From Thermoplasmata archaeon (GTDB taxonomy: Archaea; Thermoplasmatota; E2; UBA202; DSCA01), in assembly GCA_008297795.1 (NCBI GenBank), contig VBQP01000007.1, forward strand, positions 1 through 21,517: a DNA stretch of 21,517 nt, given 5' to 3'. Shown one piece after another: positions 1 through 7,630 of this stretch. The position numbers and the translations under genes are program-made. Within the stretch, counting starts at the first letter, position 1; every line of letters begins with the position of its first letter. Under the pieces are notes generated by a model that saw nothing but the letters and a program-made list of their open reading frames with translations, did not search any database and was not told the DNA's origin.

Positions 1-49
1 TTCTTTTCGTAATGGGCAAGAATTTCTTCCATTGTTTTTCCCTGTTCAT
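1..49 (-). CDS. 5' end of a minus-strand gene cut by the window edge (frame uncertain)
   Basis: An ATG at 49 on the minus strand begins MNREKQWKKFLPITKR and stays open to the edge. It is preceded by a strong purine-rich ribosome-binding stretch (GGAGGTGGTGA, about plus 55-65) at suitable spacing, which is why I chose it. A second frame is also open: from TTG at 80 or ATG at 32 it reads MEEILAHYEK at its end, which looks equally protein-like. Too little is visible to name a product. A TATA-like AAATTTAAATATT on the minus strand around 118-130 could drive it, divergently from the gene at 219. Confidence 0.3.
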   Translation of the reverse strand, partial: MNREKQWKKFLPITKR

Positions 50-144
50 GCCCCTCACCACCTCCCAAAACCAAAAGCAATGCCTCTCCTCTCCATCTAT
101 TAAATGGAAAAAGAAAGAATATTTAAATTTATGCGATTTTGGCA

Positions 145-160
145 CTCGGGATGCACCGAG
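145..160. promoter_or_regulatory. GC-rich inverted repeat between divergent promoters, candidate operator
   Basis: CTCGG (145-149), six bases, then CCGAG (156-160) is a perfect 5-bp inverted repeat. It stands out in an otherwise AT-rich spacer. It lies between the minus-strand TATA-like element (about 118-130) and the plus-strand TATA box (188-196). A dimeric regulator controlling both genes is a reasonable inference; a small RNA hairpin is the alternative. Confidence 0.35.
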
Positions 161-187
161 GCATTTTGAAAATATTTAATAAAAACC

Positions 188-196
188 TATATAAAA
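188..196 (+). promoter_or_regulatory. TATA box for the gene at 219
   Basis: TATATAAAA is centred about 27 nt before the ATG at 219. There is no Shine-Dalgarno motif between them. This is the archaeal spacing expected if transcription starts at or next to the A of the ATG, so the message is probably leaderless. Confidence 0.55.
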
Positions 197-218
197 GAAA
201 AGATATTTACTTTCCTAA

Positions 219-2219
219 ATGGAAAACAGAAGATTACTCCAGCTGCTAGTCGTCACTGCCGCCATTTTTTTAGTTTTGCCAAGTTATGCTTCGGCAGATG
301 GGACATGGTTCTGGCTTCACGATGAGAATGCATCTGGCAGTTCCACAGCACTGCTGATGGACACTTCAAACCCTGTAAGTTCACTGGATTCGAAACAGGA
401 TTTGAATGTTGGTCCTGCAACATGGTACAGCCCTCCGTTTAAATCGGATCAGAAAATTTATGGAGATGTGAGCGTATCTCTTTTTATAGAGGCGTATTTT
501 CTGAGGACAGACATACTCCCGCTTCAGGTGAGGGTGGTGAGAGTATTCCTTCTTGATGTTTCTCCATCAGGTGTGGAGGATGAGATAGCATCAACTTCTG
601 CAACTCCCATGTTCTTCATATCAAACGAAACGGTAAAGGCGAAAACATTTTTGCTTAAAAATATAGACTATACCATTCCTGCATCCCATTCTATAGGAAT
701 AAGGGTTGAAAAGACAATTGACCTGCTGACATATTTTCCGTTCAGCATTCTATCACCTTTCTTCTCAACAAATGTCCTTTACGATTCAACCACACATCCA
801 TCTTCTGTAAAGGTTCCGTTCAATACAACTCAGGGAGGGGTAGAACTTGATTGCTACCCCCAGGAGCGTTCGGTGAAAGCAGGTAATGAGGCAACATATG
901 AAATAGCTGTGTGGAACAAGGGAAATCAGAAGGATACAATCACTCTTTCGACTGACTATTCTGGAGACTGGAACGTTGAAATAGACCCCGAAACTGTGGT
1001 GGTGGATCCAAACTATCTCAACTACTCAGATGTGAAGATCACACCGCCTGTAAATGCGCAGCCGGGTTCTTTCCTGAATATCACAATAAAAGCAGAAGGT
1101 TCTGGAGGCACAGATTCCATATGGCTTAATACAACTGTTGCAGAACCCACTTACGGTGTAAAGATAATCTCTCCCGAGAACAAAGAGGGCAGGCCAGGAG
1201 ATACAGTCTCCTACACCTTCACAGTAAAAAACACCGGTGATTTGAAGGACAGTTATTCCTTATCAGTTGAATCAGAATGGACAGCATCTCTTGACAAACA
1301 GCATATAACTCTTCTGGCGGGGGAAAGTGCAGATGTGACAGCATCTGTTGAAATACCTCTAAATGCTCAGAACGGGAGCACAGACCGTCTCACCTTCAAA
1401 GTGCAGTCACAGAATTCTTCAAAAAGCAGTTCCGCGTCTGTAACAACAACAGCAGTCTTTACAGGCGGTGGTGGAGGGGGAGGGGGTGGAGGGGGCGGCA
1501 TATCTCGCACAGTTCTCTTCATACTTTTCGTAATAGGCGTTATAGCCCTTCTCATTGCTGCGATATTGCTCACCGAATATGCCAAAAAATATGTTGTCCT
1601 CGGTTGCGAGGAGCGCATGAAGGAAGTCCCGCCAGGATATTCCGCGGATTACAAAATAACCATAAAGAATCCTCTCGAAAAGATCAAAGGAGGCAAAAAC
1701 CGCCTCAATTACAAACTTGCTGTGGGTGGTGAAATACCTGAAAAATGGAATGCAGAACTCGATAAGGATGTTGTAACCCTTGACGGCGGAGAGAAAGCAG
1801 AGATAAACCTTCATGTCGAGGTTCCGAAGGAAGCATCAATGGACGAGTGGGCATCCATAGATGTTATCGCCAAGCCAGTGGGCAAGAGAAGCAAGGGAGA
1901 AAAAATAAATGTCGCCACGCTTTTGAGGGAGCCGCGCGTCTCTCTCGAAATTGAGAGCGTCGAGCATGAACCGAAGAAATTCAAGGAAGGGGAAAAGGTC
2001 ATCTCAAAAATAACAATAACAAATAAAGGAGAGGCGCCTGCATCAGATGCACAGGTCATATTGTATGTGAACGGCAAGGAGAAGAACAGAGTCGGAGGGC
2101 TGGCGGTGCCTGTGGGCAGCCATGTTGAAGTTGATATTCCATGGGTTGCAGAGCCAGGAGAGAACAGGGTAACTGTCAAGGTGGCAATGGGAAAAGAGGC
2201 AGGCATAGAAAGGACATGA
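219..2219 (+). CDS. Membrane-anchored protein with Ig-like (NEW3/CARDB-type) domains on both sides of one TM helix
   Basis: The protein has 666 aa. Residues 1-26 form a signal peptide ending ...PSYASA. Residues about 28-205 are a beta-rich region I do not recognise. Two repeats of a COG1470/NEW3-like Ig fold follow at about 207-310 and 312-414. Then come twelve glycines (416-427), one hydrophobic helix (about 431-452) and a KK-bearing flank. After the helix lie a third NEW3-like domain (about 462-568) and a CARDB-like C-terminal domain (about 572-657). All eight N-X-S/T sequons are before the helix and none after it, fitting an outside N-terminus and a cytoplasmic C-terminus. No catalytic motif is visible. 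Related archaeal proteins are often called S-layer or adhesion proteins; the function here is unknown. It is a single gene, convergent with tldE 25 nt away. Confidence 0.8.
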   Translation: MENRRLLQLLVVTAAIFLVLPSYASADGTWFWLHDENASGSSTALLMDTSNPVSSLDSKQDLNVGPATWYSPPFKSDQKIYGDVSVSLFIEAYFLRTDILPLQVRVVRVFLLDVSPSGVEDEIASTSATPMFFISNETVKAKTFLLKNIDYTIPASHSIGIRVEKTIDLLTYFPFSILSPFFSTNVLYDSTTHPSSVKVPFNTTQGGVELDCYPQERSVKAGNEATYEIAVWNKGNQKDTITLSTDYSGDWNVEIDPETVVVDPNYLNYSDVKITPPVNAQPGSFLNITIKAEGSGGTDSIWLNTTVAEPTYGVKIISPENKEGRPGDTVSYTFTVKNTGDLKDSYSLSVESEWTASLDKQHITLLAGESADVTASVEIPLNAQNGSTDRLTFKVQSQNSSKSSSASVTTTAVFTGGGGGGGGGGGGISRTVLFILFVIGVIALLIAAILLTEYAKKYVVLGCEERMKEVPPGYSADYKITIKNPLEKIKGGKNRLNYKLAVGGEIPEKWNAELDKDVVTLDGGEKAEINLHVEVPKEASMDEWASIDVIAKPVGKRSKGEKINVATLLREPRVSLEIESVEHEPKKFKEGEKVISKITITNKGEAPASDAQVILYVNGKEKNRVGGLAVPVGSHVEVDIPWVAEPGENRVTVKVAMGKEAGIERT

Positions 2220-2244
2220 AATGCTGTTGACCAAATGAAATGTG

Positions 2245-3558
2245 CTAAAGAAAAGATTTTGTTATGTTTACATTTTTTACAAGCGCATGCGGAGTGAATA
2301 CGGGAACTTCCACCTCCCACCAGTATATCTGCCTTATATCGTTTGAGAGCATCTCAACATTTTTCAATATGCGGGGCATGCTGTCGCTTACCCTTATTCC
2401 TTCAACAGGATGGCTTATATCTCCGTTCTCTATCAAAAATGCTCCGTCCCTGGCAATTGTGGAGAAATCTCCTTCCATGTAATTCTGGAATCTTGTGTAC
2501 CACACATTTGTTATGTAAAGGCCTTTCTTCACTCCCTCAATCATCTCTTCAAGAGAGATATCCCCGGGTTTGACAACTTCATTCCACGGAGATGGGGAGA
2601 TGATGCCTGCATTGCCTGTTGTTCTTGTTCCGTGCTTGTGTGCTGTGGAAGTATTGTGAAGATAAGATTCGAGTTTTCCCTTATGTATTATCGGTGTTTC
2701 TCCCGTTGCAATTCCCTCGTCATCAAATTTTCTTGATGCAATTCCCTCCGGGTTTATTCCGCTATCTGTCACACTCAACTTTTCGCTGCCTATTTCCTTC
2801 CCTATTTTCCCGGAAAGGAAAGACATGCCGCTGTCAACATAGAAGGCAGAGGCAAAATCCGCCATATATGATATGAGGTTGGCAAAGGAAAGATGGGAAA
2901 ATATGACATCGTATTTTCCCCTCTCTATTTTTTTTGGATGAGATGATGCCATAGCCGCTATCTTCCCTGCCTCATTCCCTGCATCTTTTTTAAGCGAGGG
3001 GAATGTTCTTGCGCATCTAACTGAATGCCCGGATGCTTTTTCTGACGAGAATGCCCTCACAGAAAGGGAGAGCCAGCTGTTTCTGTCACCCTCATTCATA
3101 CCGCGTGAAGTAGCCAGTTCTATTTCCTCCTTCCCTGCATATATTATCCCTGCAACTTCTTCTGATTGTTTTATTGCATCGTCGATTGTTCTGTTCGCAA
3201 GTGAGAGCAATTTTTTCTCATCGTCCACCCTCTCGTCATACATTTTTTTATCCACATACTCTCCATCATTTTCTCCTATTCCGTAATAATGCTCCTTATC
3301 TGCAAGAATTTCCACAATGCCCTTTCCGTCTTTTATTGCCTTCCTGATTTTTTCCCTGTCAGGATTTTCTATTTCGAGAGTCAGAACTTTCTTCCCCTTT
3401 GCCATGAATATTTCAAGAGTTGTGCTCTCCCATTCCTTCACTATGCTTATCTCGCTTCTGTGGAACTTCACCTGCTTCTCTTTCCTTCTCACAATTTTTG
3501 CAATCGAATCGTCCATTCCTGCTTTCTCAGCCATCTCAACGGCATATTGAATCATCAT
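2245..3558 (-). CDS. tldE: TldE/PmbA-family subunit of the TldD/TldE metallopeptidase
   Basis: The protein has 437 aa and aligns by eye with PmbA/TldE. Recognisable parts are the N-terminal segment with ...VKFHRSEISIVKEWESTTL, the middle 'TTGNAGIISPSPWNEVVKPG' and the end 'MLSNDIRQIYWWEVEVPVF...LVKNVNITKS'. The HExxxH zinc motif of TldD is absent, as expected for the non-catalytic partner. TldD and TldE form a heterodimer that degrades unfolded peptides in the cytosol; bacterial pairs process microcin B17 and control CcdA. The start ATG overlaps the tldD stop by four bases (ATGA, 3555-3558), with GGTGAG just upstream, so the two are translationally coupled. A second ATG follows immediately. 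Confidence 0.92.
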   Translation of the reverse strand: MMIQYAVEMAEKAGMDDSIAKIVRRKEKQVKFHRSEISIVKEWESTTLEIFMAKGKKVLTLEIENPDREKIRKAIKDGKGIVEILADKEHYYGIGENDGEYVDKKMYDERVDDEKKLLSLANRTIDDAIKQSEEVAGIIYAGKEEIELATSRGMNEGDRNSWLSLSVRAFSSEKASGHSVRCARTFPSLKKDAGNEAGKIAAMASSHPKKIERGKYDVIFSHLSFANLISYMADFASAFYVDSGMSFLSGKIGKEIGSEKLSVTDSGINPEGIASRKFDDEGIATGETPIIHKGKLESYLHNTSTAHKHGTRTTGNAGIISPSPWNEVVKPGDISLEEMIEGVKKGLYITNVWYTRFQNYMEGDFSTIARDGAFLIENGDISHPVEGIRVSDSMPRILKNVEMLSNDIRQIYWWEVEVPVFTPHALVKNVNITKSFL

Positions 3559-4967
3559 CTCACCCTCACGTTTCTGAGCCGTACAGCCCCCCCTCCTGTA
3601 AAAACAGGCACTCCCTGCATTGGTTCCCCCTTGCCGCAGGTTGCGGGATAAAATTCCAGTTCCTTTCCAACTGCATCAACTGAACTGTAAAAGGAAGGCG
3701 TTGTTATCTCGAGTGCAGGATGCCTGACCACATGGCGCAACTCTCCTTTTTCTATGTAATACGCCTCCTCTCCCACATACTTCTGGTTGTATCTCCTGTC
3801 ATCTATGTTCCACTCCATAAAAGTTGCCATATAAACCCCTCTTTCGACCCCCTCTATCAGTTCCTCCAGAGAGAAATCCCCGGGCTGGATATATGTATTT
3901 GCCATCCTCACTATGGGCTCCCTGTCATAAGCGGAGGCGCGGGCAGCCGCATTGCTATTCCTTCCAAAATGAAATGCGGTTTCCCTGTTATGCAGGAATT
4001 CATTTATCACTCCGTTCTTTATCAGGTATCTTTTACCTGCTTTTACCCCTTCATCATCATATTTGTAATATCCGTAACTGTTCGGGATTGTGGGGTCGTC
4101 AACGACAGATATGCATTCACTCCCTATTGCGTTTCCAAGCATGCTCTCATTTATGAAAGATTTGCCCGCCTGCGCCGCCTCCCGCCCCATAATGCGGTCT
4201 GCTTCAAAAGGATGACCACATGATTCATGGGCAATAAGACCTGTGATATACGGTCCTATAACGACATCGAGAGTGCCCTCAGGTGGCTTTTTTCCTTCGG
4301 TGAGAAGTTTTTTCAGAAATTTTATATCTTCCGATAGTTTCTCCCCTGCTTTCCATTTGCTCACAAATTCCCATCCGCCTGCATTGCCAAACTCGCGGTT
4401 CATCTGCTCTGTTTTTCCGCCTTCGCCCACTGTTATGAGATAATAAAGCGAGTGGCGTGGTACAACTGAATGGATATGGGCACCATCTGTATTTGCATAA
4501 TACTTTTCTGTTCTTTCTCCTCCATAAAAGAAAACCCTTGATAATGTTCCATCTTTTGCAGTATCATCGAGCGAGCGCAGATAATCTATTATATCTTCCA
4601 TGCCGGGCGTTTTTTCTTTCTCCTTCACTTCCCACCTGTCTTCCCATGCTTTTTCATCACTCAGCCCTATCCTACCCTTCCTTCTCTGGAGGGATGCCAT
4701 TTTTATTGCTCTTTCAACTGCCTTTTTTATCTCTTCTCTGCTAACCACGTTTGTGGAATAAAATCCCATCGCCCCGTCAGCCATGACTCTTACTGAAAAG
4801 CCAAGTGATTCTGAAATTGATGTGCCCTCGATCTCGCTGTTCGAGAGTGTTACGTAAGTCCCTCTGACATTCTCAAGCCTTATTTCTGCATAATCTGCGC
4901 TTTCCGCCATTTTCATTCCATACTCTGCAAGGTCTTCATCTATCATTTTGTCAGGCATGAATCGCAT
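3555..4967 (-). CDS. tldD: TldD-family zinc metallopeptidase, catalytic subunit
   Basis: The protein has 470 aa. The zinc motif HESCGH sits at residues 247-252 inside 'GLIAHESCGHPFEADRIMG'. The third metal ligand expected in TldD is C444, in 'CGKGEPMQGVPVFTGGG'. The N-terminal half carries the usual alpha/beta PmbA_TldD fold ('YVTLSNSEIEGTSISESLGF'). With TldE it makes a cytosolic peptidase that threads unfolded chains into a closed cavity. The gene is first in the tldD-tldE operon. The ATG at 4967 has no ribosome-binding site, and M4 (4958) is an alternative start. Its promoter is shared with the divergent gene at 5032. In an organism with a secreted peptidase nearby, the pair may finish peptide degradation inside the cell; that role is inference. 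Confidence 0.94.
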   Translation of the reverse strand: MRFMPDKMIDEDLAEYGMKMAESADYAEIRLENVRGTYVTLSNSEIEGTSISESLGFSVRVMADGAMGFYSTNVVSREEIKKAVERAIKMASLQRRKGRIGLSDEKAWEDRWEVKEKEKTPGMEDIIDYLRSLDDTAKDGTLSRVFFYGGERTEKYYANTDGAHIHSVVPRHSLYYLITVGEGGKTEQMNREFGNAGGWEFVSKWKAGEKLSEDIKFLKKLLTEGKKPPEGTLDVVIGPYITGLIAHESCGHPFEADRIMGREAAQAGKSFINESMLGNAIGSECISVVDDPTIPNSYGYYKYDDEGVKAGKRYLIKNGVINEFLHNRETAFHFGRNSNAAARASAYDREPIVRMANTYIQPGDFSLEELIEGVERGVYMATFMEWNIDDRRYNQKYVGEEAYYIEKGELRHVVRHPALEITTPSFYSSVDAVGKELEFYPATCGKGEPMQGVPVFTGGGAVRLRNVRVR

Positions 4968-5000
4968 GAAAATAAATAATGTTTTGGTAATAAAACTGAA

Positions 5001-5010
5001 AAATATTTAT
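5001..5010. promoter_or_regulatory. Shared near-palindromic TATA element for tldD and the gene at 5032
   Basis: AAATATTTAT lies in the 64-bp spacer between the two divergent genes. For the plus gene its centre is about 27 nt before the ATG at 5032, suggesting a leaderless start. For tldD it is about 38 nt before the ATG, giving a short leader. No second good TATA element was evident in the spacer, so one palindromic box may serve both directions. Confidence 0.45.
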
Positions 5011-5031
5011 GTGGGGAGAAGATAATTTTAC

Positions 5032-5322
5032 ATGAATTCGCAATCTCCTCTGATTCTGTTCATGCTTTCTTCAGCCATCACAATAATTTTCTGGGCTTTT
5101 GTTGCGAGATGGGCGGTAAGGAGGAAGAAAAGAATTCCAGGAAGGGTTTTCGAATATCTTTTCTTTCTGTTCCTGTTCTTTGCCAGTTATTTTCTAACAT
5201 GGGCCGCTTCAGGAGTCATGCAGGGGCCCGAACTCCTGTCCCGTCTTTCTTTCATGATTGTATGCATCATAAGTGCCATTTATACGGGATATTTCCATTA
5301 CATAATGGAACTCCACAATTAG
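5032..5322 (+). CDS. Small membrane protein with three predicted TM helices, unknown function
   Basis: The protein has 96 aa. Hydrophobic segments lie at about 6-26, 42-60 and 70-90. A strongly positive loop (RWAVRRKKR) follows the first helix, which by the positive-inside rule places that loop in the cytoplasm. I do not recognise a family. The codon use and the TATA box 27 nt upstream (5001-5010) argue that it is a real gene. It lies 51 nt ahead of the C25 peptidase gene on the same strand, so it could be co-transcribed, although the peptidase appears to have its own TATA element. Confidence 0.6.
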   Translation: MNSQSPLILFMLSSAITIIFWAFVARWAVRRKKRIPGRVFEYLFFLFLFFASYFLTWAASGVMQGPELLSRLSFMIVCIISAIYTGYFHYIMELHN

Positions 5323-5373
5323 TGCGCAAATGCGGGCTTGCACAAATTCTATATATATCCTGCATTTTGTCTT

Positions 5374-7596
5374 ATGGGGTTGATTGATTTGTTGCGTAGC
5401 CGCATTTATGTATCGTCAGGAAAATTAATTGTGTTTGCCATAGTGGGTATGGTGCTTTTTTCATCCCTGCCATCCATAATATCGGAAGCGCATCCATCCA
5501 GTTATATTTCCGTGAGTTATTCATTTGAAAAACCATCAATAACAAAAATTCTTATGGGAGATGAAGTCTATGACAATGTTGCTCTCGGTAGTTTGGCATG
5601 CTATGGGGATGCTGGAGAGCCGGGCTTGCCTGCAAGAGGCGCATACATACTTCTTCCACAGGGTACGAAGGCAGATAAAATAGAAATAATCCCCGGGGAA
5701 AAGATATGTCTTGGTTCAGGCTATCGTATTGCGCCGGTGGGCAAATCAATACCGCTCGTTGAAGGTGCAGAGCCTCTGCCCCCCTCCGCAGGCCCCATTT
5801 ACAATTCTCATAAAGAATTTCCGGGAAAACTCTTTGATGAAGTTGGTACATACGAATTCAGAGGATACAGCATACTTGTTCTGAGGCTGTACCCCGTGCA
5901 ATGCATCCCTGCAGAGGGAAAATTGTTCTACTACAGATCTCTTACAGTTCGTGTTTCCACATCTAACAGCCAGCCAAACCCCCTTTTCAGAGGACTGGAG
6001 GAAGACAGGGAGGAAGTCGCAAAAAAAGTGGATAATCCCTCTGTGATTTCAACATACCGGGGCAAATATGGGGGCGGCATAACCGATTCCTACGACCTTC
6101 TGATAATAACAACAAATTCGCTGAAGAAATATTTCGAACCCCTGAAAGAATACCATGACTACCACGGGGTGAAGACATTGATTGCAACTCTCGACGAAAC
6201 AGGTGATACGCCAGATGAGATAAGAGATTACATAAGGGATGCATATCTGAGCGCGGGAATAGAATATGTCCTCCTGGGCGGGGATGACGATGTTGTCCCT
6301 GCGAAGATGTTATGGGTTTACGGGCTGGATGAGAATGTAACACCCTACCAGACATTTATGCCTTCTGACCTATATTATGGCTGCCTTGACGGTACATACA
6401 ATTATGATGGGGATAACAGATGGGGGGAGCCCACAGACGGAGAGGGGGGGCATGATGTTGACCTGATGGCAGAAGTATATGTTGGGAGAGCATGTGTGGG
6501 AGACAAAACAGAAGTCAATAATTTTGTTGATAAGACCATAGAATATATGCGAGCAGATGCTGACCAGTATCTCAAAAAAGTTTTGCTTGCAGGAGAATAT
6601 CTTGGGGACTACGGGGTGGCAAGCTGGGGCGGAAATTATCTCGACCAGATTGTCGATGGCTCAAATCTGGACGGATATACAACAGCAGGCATCCCATCAG
6701 ACAAATTCAACATAGAAAAGATGTATGACCGTGACTGGCAGAACAATTACTGGACAAAGGAAGACATGATGAGCCGCATAGACAGCGGCGAGCACATAAT
6801 ACAGCATGACGGTCATTCGAGTTATGAATACAACATGAAAATGATTCCAGATGATGTCGAAAATCTTGATAACACAAAATACTGCTTTATTTACTCGAAT
6901 GGGTGCATGTCCGGCGGTTTCGACCACGGGGACTGCATGGCTGAATACTTCACTGTGAAAACGAGCCATGGGGCATTTGCAACAATTATGAATGCCCGTT
7001 ACGGGTGGTTCTGGTCTTTCAGAACCGATGGTGATTCCCAGCGCTTTGTAAGAGAATTCTGGGATGCTGTTTTTGGAGAAAGCATATATGAGATAGGAAG
7101 AACAAACCAGGATTCAAAAGAGGATAATTTGTACATAATAAACCGCTCCTGCATAAGATGGACATATTACGAATTGAATCTATTCGGCGACCCCTCTGTC
7201 GAGTTGCGCATAAACAATGCCCCGAACAAACCATCTGCTCCTTCAGGTCCCTCTGACTCGAAAAAGGGTGAGGAATGCACGTATACTGCATCCACTACGG
7301 ATATAGAGGGTGACAGAATATACTACATGTTCGACTGGGGGGATGGAAGCATGAGTGAATGGCTCGGTCCCTTTGAATCTGGCGAGGAAGTGAGCGCTTC
7401 TCATTCCTGGGAGAGCGGGGGATTCTACAGCATCAAAGTAAAGGCAAAAGATGTTAACGGGGCTGAGAGCGACTGGTCAGAACCGCTCCGTGTGAGGATG
7501 CCCAAAGAATTTAGCGCCTGGTATCTAATGAAGATTATTAATGAATGGTTTATCTCGATATTGGGCATAGAACCCATGCCACTGCCTTTTAAATGA
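5374..7596 (+). CDS. Secreted C25 (gingipain-like) cysteine peptidase with C-terminal PKD domain
   Basis: The protein has 740 aa from the ATG at 5374. Residues about 17-39 form a signal-peptide core. A propeptide-like region of about 190 residues follows. The C25 catalytic domain (about 235-615) contains 'MPSDLYYGCLDG', 'DLMAEVYVGR', the catalytic His in 'QHDGHSSY' (H481) and the catalytic Cys in 'IYSNGCMSGG' (C511). A PKD domain (about 615-710) has the typical 'YYMFDWGDG' and 'SHSWESGGFYSIKVKAKD'. The last 30 residues include a hydrophobic stretch (WYLMKIINEWFISILGI) that may anchor or sort the protein. A longer reading from TTG at 5338 would start before the TATATATAT at 5350-5358, so I prefer the ATG. 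The likely role is cutting extracellular protein; C25 enzymes often favour Arg or Lys sites, but specificity cannot be read here. Confidence 0.9.
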   Translation: MGLIDLLRSRIYVSSGKLIVFAIVGMVLFSSLPSIISEAHPSSYISVSYSFEKPSITKILMGDEVYDNVALGSLACYGDAGEPGLPARGAYILLPQGTKADKIEIIPGEKICLGSGYRIAPVGKSIPLVEGAEPLPPSAGPIYNSHKEFPGKLFDEVGTYEFRGYSILVLRLYPVQCIPAEGKLFYYRSLTVRVSTSNSQPNPLFRGLEEDREEVAKKVDNPSVISTYRGKYGGGITDSYDLLIITTNSLKKYFEPLKEYHDYHGVKTLIATLDETGDTPDEIRDYIRDAYLSAGIEYVLLGGDDDVVPAKMLWVYGLDENVTPYQTFMPSDLYYGCLDGTYNYDGDNRWGEPTDGEGGHDVDLMAEVYVGRACVGDKTEVNNFVDKTIEYMRADADQYLKKVLLAGEYLGDYGVASWGGNYLDQIVDGSNLDGYTTAGIPSDKFNIEKMYDRDWQNNYWTKEDMMSRIDSGEHIIQHDGHSSYEYNMKMIPDDVENLDNTKYCFIYSNGCMSGGFDHGDCMAEYFTVKTSHGAFATIMNARYGWFWSFRTDGDSQRFVREFWDAVFGESIYEIGRTNQDSKEDNLYIINRSCIRWTYYELNLFGDPSVELRINNAPNKPSAPSGPSDSKKGEECTYTASTTDIEGDRIYYMFDWGDGSMSEWLGPFESGEEVSASHSWESGGFYSIKVKAKDVNGAESDWSEPLRVRMPKEFSAWYLMKIINEWFISILGIEPMPLPFK

Positions 7597-7630
7597 AAAG
7601 AGAATTATAGTGAGGACAGATTCATAAGCA

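Noticed and set aside
1367..1618. Minus-strand ORF with a long proline run
   Set aside because: It is the antisense of the polyglycine linker; the plus-strand gene has signal peptide, domains and helix.
5338..5373. TTG start extending the C25 peptidase by 12 codons
   Set aside because: It lies upstream of the TATATATAT element, and the signal peptide is complete from the ATG at 5374.
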